DNA from: Methanomassiliicoccaceae archaeon
GTDB lineage: Archaea > Thermoplasmatota > Thermoplasmata > Methanomassiliicoccales > Methanomethylophilaceae
Assembly (NCBI GenBank): GCA_009784745.1
Contig: WQXR01000015.1
Location: 1 to 17,043, forward strand
Reading direction: 5' to 3'
DNA: 17,043 bases
In this document: positions 1 to 7,686 of the stretch, piece after piece
How the letters are laid out: each line of letters opens with the position of its first letter
Numbering within the stretch: position 1 is the stretch's first letter
The notes under the pieces: generated by a model
What the model was told of the DNA's origin: nothing
What the model saw: only the letters and a program-made list of their open reading frames with translations
Database searches by the model: none
Position numbers and translations under genes: made by a program

Positions 1-348
1 AATTTCCGTTGCTCTTGCCGTTACGGCACGCTTGCCCTGTTTTAATTCCAATCCTGATATCTTTACAAGAGAACCGTCATCCATATTGAATTCGTCACCG
101 ACCTTCAGAAGATCGTCATCATCCAACAAAAGAGAGGAATTCTCCGATGTTGCTCCGCTGCTTATCACAATGTTCACGCTTAACTGCTTCGGAAATCTTA
201 TGTTGGAAGTTCTCACAAGACCGCATTCCTGACACTTTATCGTTGCATCCAGAGAGTTCTTGCCCATCTTTCCTTTCAGGACGTCGTGCGTTGTTACGTC
301 ATCACAGTCAGGACATTCAAAGTATATCTCGTCCGGTGCTTCTTTCAT
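1..348 (-). CDS. HVO_0476-type archaeal zinc-finger protein, C-terminus cut by window edge
   Basis: An open frame runs from an ATG at 348 to the left edge without a stop (116 residues visible). It carries two CxxC pairs, C12-P-D-C15 and C39-Q-E-C42, a typical four-cysteine zinc site, followed by a beta-rich stretch with a DDDD acidic turn and a 'VGDEF' segment. This layout resembles the archaeal HVO_0476/COG1326 zinc-finger family of unknown function; the family name is from memory of its pattern. The start overlaps the stop of the upstream MBL gene (ATGA at 345-348) and a GGAGG lies nine bases before the ATG, so the start is well supported. It is the last visible gene of the rhomboid-MBL-zinc finger operon. 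The remaining C-terminal part lies outside the window. Confidence 0.7.
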   Translation of the reverse strand, partial: MKEAPDEIYFECPDCDDVTTHDVLKGKMGKNSLDATIKCQECGLVRTSNIRFPKQLSVNIVISSGATSENSSLLLDDDDLLKVGDEFNMDDGSLVKISGLELKQGKRAVTARATEI

Positions 349-938
349 TTCATCATTCCTCCGTCCTTAAGGAACGGCATTCCGTGTCCCGGAATTATTA
401 TGTCAGCGTAATCTGTTATAATCTTAATACTTTTCAGCGCCGTTACCTCATCGTAGTTGATCCGGGGCGGTGTCATTTTCCGATAATTATCCTCAAGCGG
501 TATCGCGTCGCCGGCTATTGCATATTTACGGTCACCGTTAACGAATACGCTCATCGACCCTTTTGTGTGCCCGGGCGTGTGAATAAGCTTCACGCCCGGA
601 GTGATATCAATGTCCTCCGTTACTTCGATCATGTTCTTTGCTTCAAAATTTTCCTCTTTGCGTACGTAGATCTTTGCCTTTTTGAAAATGTTGTTGTTCT
701 CACAGTGATCGTGATGTGAGTGCGTCAGAACAATTATGTTGATCTCACTGGGAAGTATCCCTATCTGTTCCAAAGATGTTGTTATCGCCGGTCGCATGAA
801 ATTGCTGCTTGTGTCCACGACGATATTCATATTTTCGGAACGTATCAGCGTTGACGTTGAATGCGCCTCTCTTATTGCGATACCTTCTCTTACGAGTTTG
901 CCTGCCGCGAGTATATCCAGTACGTTCGCCGGATTCAT
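345..938 (-). CDS. MBL-fold metallo-hydrolase (MBLAC1-like)
   Basis: A 197-residue protein with the metallo-beta-lactamase fold signature: T-H73-S-H75-H-D77-H78 (HxHxDH), a third ligand in HTPGH124, the bridging Asp in GD144A and a C-terminal GH185G. These should hold two metal ions in a hydrolase active site. Small stand-alone MBL proteins of this shape resemble the MBLAC1/glyoxalase II-like group; the substrate cannot be read from sequence. The frame is open back to 1040, but I place the start at ATG 938 because it overlaps the rhomboid stop (ATGA, 935-938), the same coupling used at the next junction, and because the longer form would overlap the rhomboid gene by about 100 bases. An alternative ATG lies at 962. 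It sits between a rhomboid protease and a zinc-finger protein in one transcript. Confidence 0.85.
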   Translation of the reverse strand: MNPANVLDILAAGKLVREGIAIREAHSTSTLIRSENMNIVVDTSSNFMRPAITTSLEQIGILPSEINIIVLTHSHHDHCENNNIFKKAKIYVRKEENFEAKNMIEVTEDIDITPGVKLIHTPGHTKGSMSVFVNGDRKYAIAGDAIPLEDNYRKMTPPRINYDEVTALKSIKIITDYADIIIPGHGMPFLKDGGMMK

Positions 939-1816
939 GATATCTTGTGACCGTTCACGCATTCGAATCCCTTTCCTTTTATTATTATCTGTGAACCGCA
1001 CGAAGGACATCTTATCCCCTTCAGTATGCTTTCGACCCACATCATTGCTGTTTCGTTCTCTCTTGCGTTCACTGCGTAATCGTACATCTCCTTCAATGAT
1101 GACGATGTGCAGAGCGCCTCAAGCGGAGATATGTTGAGTACTATCCTCTCCTCTCTTATGTACGCGTCCTTCGGTCTTATCATCCATGCTATACCGGCGC
1201 CTGCGGCGAATCCGCCCAAGTGTGCCGAATACGCTACCGGCGTATCGAACGGCATCATTATCAGCTGTATCGCAAACCATACGAGTATCGGGGCCCACAC
1301 GGGGAACCGGTTGGTGAGTATCGGACCGAAGAAGAATAATATCTTTTCTTTCGGATAGAGCATTATCATCGCTCCCAGTAATGCGGATATCGCTCCTGAT
1401 GATCCGATCAGGAACACCGGCATCGCATTCCACTCCGCTATCGCGAATGTGATATTTCCGACGATGCCGCCTATGAAATAAATAATGACAAAACGTCCTC
1501 TTCCGATACGCGATTCAAGAGGAATGCCTATTGCCAGTAAGAAGATCATGTTGAACATCAGATGCCAAAGATCACCGTGTACGAATAACGATGTGATAAG
1601 CGTCCACAGTTCCTTTCCTTCGTGGAAGAGTATCGTCTTGAAACCGAGTTCGAATTTTATTATCATGTCGAAACTGTCGTAGGAACCGATCATTATCGTT
1701 GCCGCTACTACCATGTTCGATATTATCAGGACGACCGTGGGACTGAATCTGCGTGTTGAAAGCACGGCTATCGTTACTACGATGATCATTATCGCGATCC
1801 ACGATACAACGTCCAT
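935..1816 (-). CDS. Rhomboid-family intramembrane serine protease with C-terminal zinc-ribbon tail
   Basis: A 293-residue multi-pass membrane protein. Hydrophobic segments lie near residues 5-20, 28-45, 86-100, 109-125, 133-153, 172-190 and 196-213. The rhomboid signature is complete: H80-x4-H85-x3-N89 in the L1/TM2 region, the nucleophile in G-S-S140-G, and the partner H199 in AHLGGFAAG. It should cleave membrane-spanning substrates inside the bilayer. After the last helix there is a soluble tail of about 80 residues ending in C270-x2-C273-x12-C286-x3-H290, a probable zinc-binding knuckle, which is not part of the core rhomboid fold. It is first in a minus-strand operon and its stop overlaps the MBL start. 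The ATG at 1816 lies about 23-25 bases from a TATA-like element, so the mRNA is probably leaderless. Confidence 0.9.
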   Translation of the reverse strand: MDVVSWIAIMIIVVTIAVLSTRRFSPTVVLIISNMVVAATIMIGSYDSFDMIIKFELGFKTILFHEGKELWTLITSLFVHGDLWHLMFNMIFLLAIGIPLESRIGRGRFVIIYFIGGIVGNITFAIAEWNAMPVFLIGSSGAISALLGAMIMLYPKEKILFFFGPILTNRFPVWAPILVWFAIQLIMMPFDTPVAYSAHLGGFAAGAGIAWMIRPKDAYIREERIVLNISPLEALCTSSSLKEMYDYAVNARENETAMMWVESILKGIRCPSCGSQIIIKGKGFECVNGHKIS

Positions 1817-1834
1817 ACGACGGTGATGTTCTGC

Positions 1835-1845
1835 AAATATTTAAG
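1835..1845. promoter_or_regulatory. Shared bidirectional TATA element for the rhomboid and HemK2 genes
   Basis: The sequence AAATATTTAAG contains the perfect palindrome AAATATTT (1835-1842) and reads as an archaeal TATA box on both strands (CTTAAATATTT on the minus strand). Archaeal TATA boxes are centred roughly 26 bases before the transcription start. From here that predicts starts near 1815 on the minus strand and near 1866 on the plus strand, within a few bases of the ATGs at 1816 and 1869. Both transcripts would then be essentially leaderless. Prediction by eye; no expression data. Confidence 0.55.
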
Positions 1846-1868
1846 CCGTGGAACATGATAGCGATGAT

Positions 1869-2435
1869 ATGTTCTATGACCCCTCCGTCAGGATCGAGGA
1901 GCGCGAAGATGTCTATTCTCCGGCCGAGGACAGCGTTCTGCTCATCGAATCGCTGAATGTAAGCGACGGCGAACGAGTATTGGAGATAGGTTGCGGATCC
2001 GGCGTTGTTGCGATACACTGTGCGAAGAACGGGGCTTGCGTCACCGCCGTCGATATCAATCCGGCGGCGGTCGAACTGACAAGGAAGAACGCCGCTCTGA
2101 ACGGTTCTTACATCGATATCCGTTTATCGGACCTTTATGAGGATATTGATTCCAATTTCAATACTATCGTTTTCAATCTGCCTTATCTTCCTGTCAACGA
2201 GTCAGGTGCGCTGGAGAAGGCATGGTCAGGCGGTGATGATGGTATCGGCCCTTTACCGAAACTTCTGAACGGCGTCAGGGATCACCTTCTGCCGAGAGGG
2301 AGATTCGTTGTTGTTGTCTCTTCGCTGATGAATAAGGAGAAACTTGATTCTGTTCTTTCCGAATACGATGTTAACGTATTGGGAAAGAAAAAACTGTTCT
2401 TCGAAGAATTGAGCGTCCTTGAGATAAGACTTTAG
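1869..2435 (+). CDS. HemK2/Mtq2-type class I SAM-dependent methyltransferase
   Basis: A 188-residue methyltransferase. An N-terminal Y16-SPAEDS motif matches the Y-x-P-x-E-D-S signature of the HemK2/Mtq2 group. The SAM-binding loop is VLEIGCGSG (37-45), an acidic residue follows strand 2 (VD62), and the catalytic motif position holds N103-L-P-Y106. In this family the motif is (N/D)PPY; here the second position is Leu. Eukaryotic and archaeal members methylate the glutamine of the GGQ motif of class I release factor, usually with Trm112. That is the likely role but is inferred. The frame could start at GTG 1848, but this would lie almost on the TATA element; ATG 1869 fits both the promoter and the family length. 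The stop is TAG (2433-2435). It is a single gene, convergent with gatE. Confidence 0.82.
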   Translation: MFYDPSVRIEEREDVYSPAEDSVLLIESLNVSDGERVLEIGCGSGVVAIHCAKNGACVTAVDINPAAVELTRKNAALNGSYIDIRLSDLYEDIDSNFNTIVFNLPYLPVNESGALEKAWSGGDDGIGPLPKLLNGVRDHLLPRGRFVVVVSSLMNKEKLDSVLSEYDVNVLGKKKLFFEELSVLEIRL

Positions 2436-2465
2436 GATCGTTCCTGCGGAGACGTTAACGTCAGT

Positions 2466-4328
2466 TCAAAGTATTTTCTTTATCTCTGCGACGAGAAGAT
2501 CGTTCATCCTTTTTCCGTCGAGTTTTCCTCTTAATGCTTCCATCACCGGCCCCATCAGCGGACCGACGGATGCCATTCCCTTTTCTTTTATGAACGCTTT
2601 CCTTTCTTCGACGATCGATGCGATCACCCTTATCGCATCCTTCTCGTCCACCGATGATATGCCCAATTTCTGTATCGCTTCTTTCAGCGCCATACCTTTT
2701 GCCGTTTCTCTGAAAAGTGACGGTAGCGCTTCTTTGGCAAATTTTCCGTTTTTCAAAGAATCGAAAATATCCAGTATCATCTTTTCTGATATCTCTGACA
2801 CGTCTGTTCCTTCTCTTTCAATTTCTGTGAATGTTCCCAGGAATGTTGTCACCGCAACGGAGATCAGTTCCTTGTCCTTTGCTATCTTCTCAAAAATATC
2901 CTCGTATCCGTTCCTTACCATTTGGCGTGCCTGATGCTCGTTCAGTTTGTATTTTGATACCAATCTCTTTTCCGTCTGTTCCGGAAGTTCGGGAAGGCTG
3001 CTGTATATCTGTTTTAATTTCTCTTTTGTTATGAGTATCGGAGGAACATCCGTTTCCGGATACATTCGCGCTGCGCCCGGTAACGGTCTTGAGAACCTTG
3101 ACGTTCCGTCAGGCAGCGGATCGCGTGTCTCTTCCACCACGCCGGTGAGCGCATCCTTTGCTCTTTCCGTGACCGCTTCGAGTGCTGCTTTCGCTCTGTT
3201 CTCCTTTTCGGCGCACAGAACGAATGCGTCATATCTGTCAGTTAAATTCAATCTTTCCTTTACTCTGTCAACGTAATTCTGTTCGATACCGTACGCAGGT
3301 AACTCGTCTGAATGGAATATTCCTTTGACGCCCTTTGTGCGCGCATATTGCGCCAGCTCGGAACCGAACCTTAATTTTCCGTCGTCGCCGTTGAGAACGC
3401 CTGCGAATCCGTGCAGTCTTATCGCAAGTACCTTCCCTTTTTCCGCTAACGACGCTTTTATCACTTTTGACTGCGAATCAGTGAATAATTCCGTCACATC
3501 CTCTGTCTTTCCGTTCACGGAGACACTTCGTTTTGAAAGGATATCCTTTATACGGATGAGCATCAGATGTCTTTGTACCTCATTTTCAACATATGTCGGT
3601 AAGAGTTTCAGGTCCTGCGCGCCTTTGATCTCTGTTCTTCTGCTGCCCGGTATCGAGACGTTGATATCTTCGCGTATCGTGCCGATACCGCGCTTAACTC
3701 TTTTCGTTGCTCTCAATATCGTTCCTATCTTTAAGGCAACTTCCATCGCCTCCTCCGGCGTTCTGATATCGGGGCCTGTCGCAATTTCTATTAAAGGAAT
3801 GCAAAGTCTGTCCAGACGGTACGTTATCTCGTCGGCGTTCTCCTTCACTTTTCTTGCTGAATCTTCCTCCAGACATATCGTCTCGATCACGATCTTCTTG
3901 CCGTTGACCTCGATATATCCGTCCATTCCTATCATCGCAGTTCTCTGATACCCTCCGGGCCCGGAACCGTCGACGACTATCTTTCTCATAAAGTGAATTT
4001 CATCAATTATCTTTGCGTTCACCATCGCAGCGAACGTTAATGCAATATCTAACGCATCCTTGTTCACGTCGTTCGGAGGTTCTTCGTCCAATTCTATGAG
4101 ACAGCTTACTTTCGGAGGTGCCTGATATCCGTATATCAGTTGCTTCTTTGATTCCGCTACCGCCGCTCTGTCAAATATTCCTGATTCTCCGGCCGTTGGT
4201 CTTAATTTACGGCGGCATATGTCTTCGCCTTCTTCCGATAGTCCGCTTTCGCATGAACAGAATAACTTTTTCGTGTTCAGTTGCTGATGTATCTCTATAC
4301 CGCAGATGAAACGATCACCAGATGACAT
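2466..4328 (-). CDS. gatE: Glutamyl-tRNA(Gln) amidotransferase subunit E
   Basis: A 620-residue protein, the usual GatE length. It activates Glu-tRNA(Gln) by phosphorylation and accepts ammonia from GatD, producing Gln-tRNA(Gln) in archaea that lack GlnRS. The GatB/GatE core is visible: IEIHQQL (11-17), a Cys pair at C24/C26, R-K-I-V-V-D-G with SGPGGYQRT (115-130), LEEDSAR (153-159), DRLCIPLIEI (173-182), REDINVSI (219-226) and EIKGAQDL (233-240). A segment of about 270-410 fits the AspRS-like insert that distinguishes GatE from GatB. The part after about 470 (helical, with an 'AKEALPSLF' stretch) fits the tRNA-binding YqeY-like tail. The start codon lies inside the 3' end of gatD, overlapping it by 14 bases, which implies coupled translation of the two subunits. 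Confidence 0.96.
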   Translation of the reverse strand: MSSGDRFICGIEIHQQLNTKKLFCSCESGLSEEGEDICRRKLRPTAGESGIFDRAAVAESKKQLIYGYQAPPKVSCLIELDEEPPNDVNKDALDIALTFAAMVNAKIIDEIHFMRKIVVDGSGPGGYQRTAMIGMDGYIEVNGKKIVIETICLEEDSARKVKENADEITYRLDRLCIPLIEIATGPDIRTPEEAMEVALKIGTILRATKRVKRGIGTIREDINVSIPGSRRTEIKGAQDLKLLPTYVENEVQRHLMLIRIKDILSKRSVSVNGKTEDVTELFTDSQSKVIKASLAEKGKVLAIRLHGFAGVLNGDDGKLRFGSELAQYARTKGVKGIFHSDELPAYGIEQNYVDRVKERLNLTDRYDAFVLCAEKENRAKAALEAVTERAKDALTGVVEETRDPLPDGTSRFSRPLPGAARMYPETDVPPILITKEKLKQIYSSLPELPEQTEKRLVSKYKLNEHQARQMVRNGYEDIFEKIAKDKELISVAVTTFLGTFTEIEREGTDVSEISEKMILDIFDSLKNGKFAKEALPSLFRETAKGMALKEAIQKLGISSVDEKDAIRVIASIVEERKAFIKEKGMASVGPLMGPVMEALRGKLDGKRMNDLLVAEIKKIL

Positions 4329-5607
4329 CGGCCGTCCTCCTGTCGCTCATTTCATACGATAACACATTCTTCATTTCCGCTTTCGCATCCTTTGAATTTG
4401 CTAGAGTCCACATTAATTTCACATATGCCGTTTCCGGAAGGATGTCGTTCGCGTATATTACGCCCATATCCTTCAATCTGCGTCCTGTATCGTAGATATT
4501 CGGTCCCGTGGGCCCGTTGATGCATTGTGACGTCATTATCACTATTATGCCTTTGTTGCATGCTTCCTTCAGCAGTGCTTCCATCTCTTCGCTTACATGA
4601 CCCAGTCCTGTTCCTGCGATCACTGCGCCTTTGGAATTCAGTATCACATCCCTGAAAAGTTTCGCATCCATCCCGGGATAGAATTGTAAAAGTATGACGT
4701 CCCTGCACATTTTCGTTCTTGCTTTCGTTCTTTCCGATGCTTTTGGAATTTCATCATTGATCGTTATCTTTCCGGATGCGTCGATGTGCGCCACCGGTAT
4801 GGTGTTCACACTGCGGAACGCGTCCCTGCGCGACGTGTGCATCTTCCTTGCGCGTGTTCCTCTGTGAACCGCAAAAGAATTGTCACTCATGGTGTCCTGC
4901 ATTATCACGTAAACTCCCGGCATCTTAGATGAACAGAATCTTACGGCTGCCGTCAGGTTCCCCGGTGCATCGGATGACGGTCTGTCCGTTGATCTTTGTG
5001 CTCCGACGATAACAACAGGTCCGCTTAATTCAGTGAGCATGAACGATAACGCTGCCGCTGTGTGACCCATCGTATCCGTTCCGTGCGATATTATCACGCC
5101 GTCGGCACCGCTGTTCATCTCCTTTTCAACGGTCTCGGCAAGTTTTTGCCAATCCTTTATTCCCATGTTCTCGGAAAATACCGATGCAACGTCCGTTGTC
5201 CTTATGTTCGCTATGCCGAAGACGTCAGGTACAGTGTCCAAAAGACGTTCTGCCGGTGATCCTGCGGTCATTGCTCCCGTTCTCGCATCGGGCTGAGAAC
5301 CTATCGTCCCTCCCGTTCCTATGAGGACGATGTTCGGCAACCCTTTTTTCCGGATGCGTTCCGTCCTTTCTTCCTTTTTCTGAACGATCGGCTGTTCAAT
5401 TACATTCATTGATGCTCCTTTGTCTATCCTGAATCCTGTTTTGTAGCCGTTCTTCATCCTTATTACGACAATGCTGTCATCCGATCCTTCGGACGGCGGC
5501 ATCAGAACGCCTTTGTACTCTTTGCCGTCTGTCGTTAATGAAATTTTGCACCCTTCCTTCGCTCCTGCGGCAGTAAGCATCTTTGATAATTCTTCGGAGT
5601 AGCCCAT
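4315..5607 (-). CDS. gatD: Glutamyl-tRNA(Gln) amidotransferase subunit D
   Basis: A 430-residue protein, the typical GatD length. Residues 1-75 form a small beta domain (KISLTTDGKEYKG, VVIRMKNGYKTG) specific to GatD. Residues 92 onward are an L-asparaginase-like glutaminase with the two family signatures: IGTGGTIGS (T101) and ISHGTDTMGHT (T177, D178), plus a basic catalytic candidate K255 in GTRARKM. It hydrolyses glutamine or asparagine to ammonia and channels it to GatE. It is first in the gatD-gatE pair and divergent from hypB across 115 bases. Start ATG 5607 has no strong Shine-Dalgarno, so a leaderless or short-leader message is plausible. Together with GatE it firmly indicates an archaeal genome, since GatDE is restricted to archaea. 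Confidence 0.96.
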   Translation of the reverse strand: MGYSEELSKMLTAAGAKEGCKISLTTDGKEYKGVLMPPSEGSDDSIVVIRMKNGYKTGFRIDKGASMNVIEQPIVQKKEERTERIRKKGLPNIVLIGTGGTIGSQPDARTGAMTAGSPAERLLDTVPDVFGIANIRTTDVASVFSENMGIKDWQKLAETVEKEMNSGADGVIISHGTDTMGHTAAALSFMLTELSGPVVIVGAQRSTDRPSSDAPGNLTAAVRFCSSKMPGVYVIMQDTMSDNSFAVHRGTRARKMHTSRRDAFRSVNTIPVAHIDASGKITINDEIPKASERTKARTKMCRDVILLQFYPGMDAKLFRDVILNSKGAVIAGTGLGHVSEEMEALLKEACNKGIIVIMTSQCINGPTGPNIYDTGRRLKDMGVIYANDILPETAYVKLMWTLANSKDAKAEMKNVLSYEMSDRRTADVIW

Positions 5608-5662
5608 GTTCTCATTTTTCCATAACCGTTCATTGCTTATCTTTCTTTTCCGCGCGTATCAG

Positions 5663-5678
5663 GGTAATCGTTATTACC
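5663..5678. promoter_or_regulatory. Perfect dyad in the gatD/hypB divergent promoter
   Basis: GGTAAT-CGTT-ATTACC is a perfect 6+6 inverted repeat with a 4-base spacer, 56 bases upstream of gatD and 45 bases upstream of the hypB start. Its size and symmetry fit the operator of a dimeric helix-turn-helix repressor. The regulator is unknown; a nickel or redox regulator would make sense beside hypB, but that is speculation. Confidence 0.4.
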
Positions 5679-5693
5679 GTTCACATATTCTCC

Positions 5694-5707
5694 GTTGTGT
5701 GCACAAC
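5694..5707. promoter_or_regulatory. Second perfect dyad just upstream of hypB
   Basis: GTTGTG-TG-CACAAC is a perfect 6+6 inverted repeat ending 15 bases before the hypB ATG (5723). It could be an operator overlapping the transcription start or a small hairpin in the leader. A TATA-like ACATATT at 5683-5689 lies just upstream, which would put the transcription start near 5710. Confidence 0.35.
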
Positions 5708-5722
5708 ATCACCGAGATAGGA

Positions 5723-6355
5723 ATGGAGTACGATGTTCTCCGCGAAAATGTGAAGATCGCTAACGATAATCATGATCTGCTGAGAAAGAACAATGTTCGT
5801 TCCGTTGACATGATGGGTTCCATCGGATCGGGTAAAACATCGTTGATAATAAAGATGGCATCAAAACTTTTTGCAAAAGGGATCGGAGTGGGAGCGATAG
5901 CCGGTGATGTCACCGGAGATGATGATTTTAAAAGAATGAAAGATGCCGGCATATCAGTAATGAATTGCAATACCGGTCACGAATGTCATTTGGACGCGAA
6001 CATGGTGAGAAAGACGTTAAAGAAGATGGATCTCGGTAAAATAGATGTTCTTTTTATCGAGAATGTCGGCAATCTCGTATGTCCTGCGGATTTTCCTTTA
6101 GGTACAGATGTCAGAGCTGTTGTTATTTCTACGACCGAGGGAGATGACATGGTGAGAAAACATCCTGATATCTTCCTGCATTCCGATATTGCGGTGATAA
6201 ACAAAACGGACATAGCGGAATATGTGGACGTTGACGTGAACGTCATAAAGAAAGATTATAGAAAACTTACGGGCGGCGTTCTTGAGATGATGGAATGCAG
6301 CGTAAAGAAGGATAAAGGCGTTGATGAGATCATTGATGCAATGAAGTTGTGGTGA
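5723..6355 (+). CDS. hypB: Hydrogenase nickel incorporation GTPase HypB
   Basis: A 210-residue SIMIBI-class GTPase that helps insert nickel into [NiFe] hydrogenases. The P-loop is GSIGSGKT (32-39). The metal-site motif is NTGHEC88-H89-LDA, a second conserved Cys is in NLVC120-PADF, and the guanine-specificity motif is NKTD (160-163). There is no N-terminal histidine-rich nickel store, as in archaeal HypB. The frame is open back to 5606, but that extra 39-residue segment is Arg/Phe-rich, would overlap the gatD start and has no family counterpart, so I choose ATG 5723. hypA is not beside it. purD follows after five bases and truA overlaps purD, so hypB leads a housekeeping operon. Confidence 0.95.
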   Translation: MEYDVLRENVKIANDNHDLLRKNNVRSVDMMGSIGSGKTSLIIKMASKLFAKGIGVGAIAGDVTGDDDFKRMKDAGISVMNCNTGHECHLDANMVRKTLKKMDLGKIDVLFIENVGNLVCPADFPLGTDVRAVVISTTEGDDMVRKHPDIFLHSDIAVINKTDIAEYVDVDVNVIKKDYRKLTGGVLEMMECSVKKDKGVDEIIDAMKLW

Positions 6356-6360
6356 ATGAT

Positions 6361-7686
6361 ATGAAAGTACTGACCGTCGGAGGAGGAGGAAGAGAACATG
6401 CGGCGGTGGAGGCGTTCCACCGCTCCGGATCTGAAATATTTGCGGTAATGAAGAACGCCAATCCGGGAATAATCAAAAGATCGAAAGCGTACAAACTCAT
6501 CGATGAGAAGAATATCAAAGAAGTTTGTGATTTTGCAAAGAAGAATTGTGTCGAGATCGCATTTATAGGTCCGGAAGCGCCTCTTGAGGTTGGTCTGGCG
6601 GATGCTTTGGAAAGCATCGGGATAAAATGTGCTTCTCCGACGAAGAACGCGGCAAGGATCGAAACTTCCAAGACGTTCATGCGTGAACTTCTGGAAAAGT
6701 ACAAGATCAACGGCAATTTGGGTTTTGCATCATTCGATAACGCGAAGGACACTGAAAATTACATTAAGGGCGTAAAATACGACATCGTCGTGAAACCTGT
6801 AGGCCTCACAGGCGGTAAAGGCGTGAAGGTACAGGGAGAACATCTTCATTCCTTTGATGATATAATGCAATATGTTAACGAAATTTTTGATAATAACATC
6901 GGCGGAGCAGGTGTCATCATCGAAGAAAAGGCTGTCGGCGAAGAATACACGCAAATGGTGTTCTGTGACGGTTCTTCGATAACGGCAATGCCTCTGGTAC
7001 AGGATCACAAAAGAGCGTATGAGGGCGATGTCGGTCCGAACACAGGAGGAATGGGCTCGTATACCGATGCTGATCATCTTTTGCCGTTCGTAACGGAGAA
7101 CGAATCAAAAATCTCATTGAATATAATACAGCAGATCGTAGATGCGTTGAGAAAGGAAGGATGTACATACCGCGGACCGATGTACGGTCAGTTCATGCTC
7201 ACGATCAACGGTCCGAAATTGATAGAGATAAACGCAAGGTTCGGCGATCCGGAGGCGATGAATGTCCTTCCGATACTGGAGACAAGTTTCACGGATGTGT
7301 GTGAAGCAATGGCCTCCGGTACGCTGAAGAAGAACGTAAAGTTCAGTAAAAAAGCGACAGTATGCAAATACGTCGTACCGGAAGGCTACGGTGTAAGGTC
7401 AAAGGCAGGACTTCCGATATCGGTTGACGAAGAGGACATCAAAAAATGCGGCGCAACGGTCTTTTACGCGAACGTTGACATCGTTGACAACAAATTAGTA
7501 ACAGGAACCTCACGTTCCGTCGGTGTGGTCGGAATGGGCGAAAGCATAGAAGAAGCGGAATCTAATTGTGAGAACGCTTTGAAATATGTTAACGGAGAAG
7601 CGATAACCGTTCGTCACGATATCGGAAAAAGAGAATTGGTACAGAAACGCGTGGATCACATGAAAGCGTTAAGGAAAGAACGATGA
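6361..7686 (+). CDS. purD: Phosphoribosylamine-glycine ligase (GAR synthetase)
   Basis: A 441-residue ATP-grasp enzyme that joins glycine to phosphoribosylamine in the second step of de novo purine synthesis. Motifs in order: GGGGREHA (7-14), GPEAPL (70-75), the ATP-grasp loop KPVGLTGGKGVKV (145-157), DHKR (215-218), GPNTGGMG (225-232) and INARFGDPE (290-298), which binds the metal-ATP. The length is close to the usual ~420-440. A GTG pair at 6349/6352 is in frame upstream, but ATG 6361 places MKVLTVGGGG correctly at the N-terminus and follows a GGTGA ribosome-binding sequence that overlaps the hypB stop. Five bases separate it from hypB, and its stop overlaps the truA start (ATGA). Confidence 0.96.
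   Translation: MKVLTVGGGGREHAAVEAFHRSGSEIFAVMKNANPGIIKRSKAYKLIDEKNIKEVCDFAKKNCVEIAFIGPEAPLEVGLADALESIGIKCASPTKNAARIETSKTFMRELLEKYKINGNLGFASFDNAKDTENYIKGVKYDIVVKPVGLTGGKGVKVQGEHLHSFDDIMQYVNEIFDNNIGGAGVIIEEKAVGEEYTQMVFCDGSSITAMPLVQDHKRAYEGDVGPNTGGMGSYTDADHLLPFVTENESKISLNIIQQIVDALRKEGCTYRGPMYGQFMLTINGPKLIEINARFGDPEAMNVLPILETSFTDVCEAMASGTLKKNVKFSKKATVCKYVVPEGYGVRSKAGLPISVDEEDIKKCGATVFYANVDIVDNKLVTGTSRSVGVVGMGESIEEAESNCENALKYVNGEAITVRHDIGKRELVQKRVDHMKALRKER

Noticed and set aside
2451..2462. Perfect 12-bp palindrome GACGTTAACGTC between the HemK2-like gene and gatE
   Set aside because: It has no loop and no T-run, so it is not a hairpin terminator. A single 12-bp palindrome in a short gap is weak evidence for a site.
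5606..5722. N-terminal extension of HypB starting at 5606
   Set aside because: It would overlap the gatD start, is unlike any HypB N-terminus and covers the dyads of the divergent promoter. ATG 5723 fits the family.
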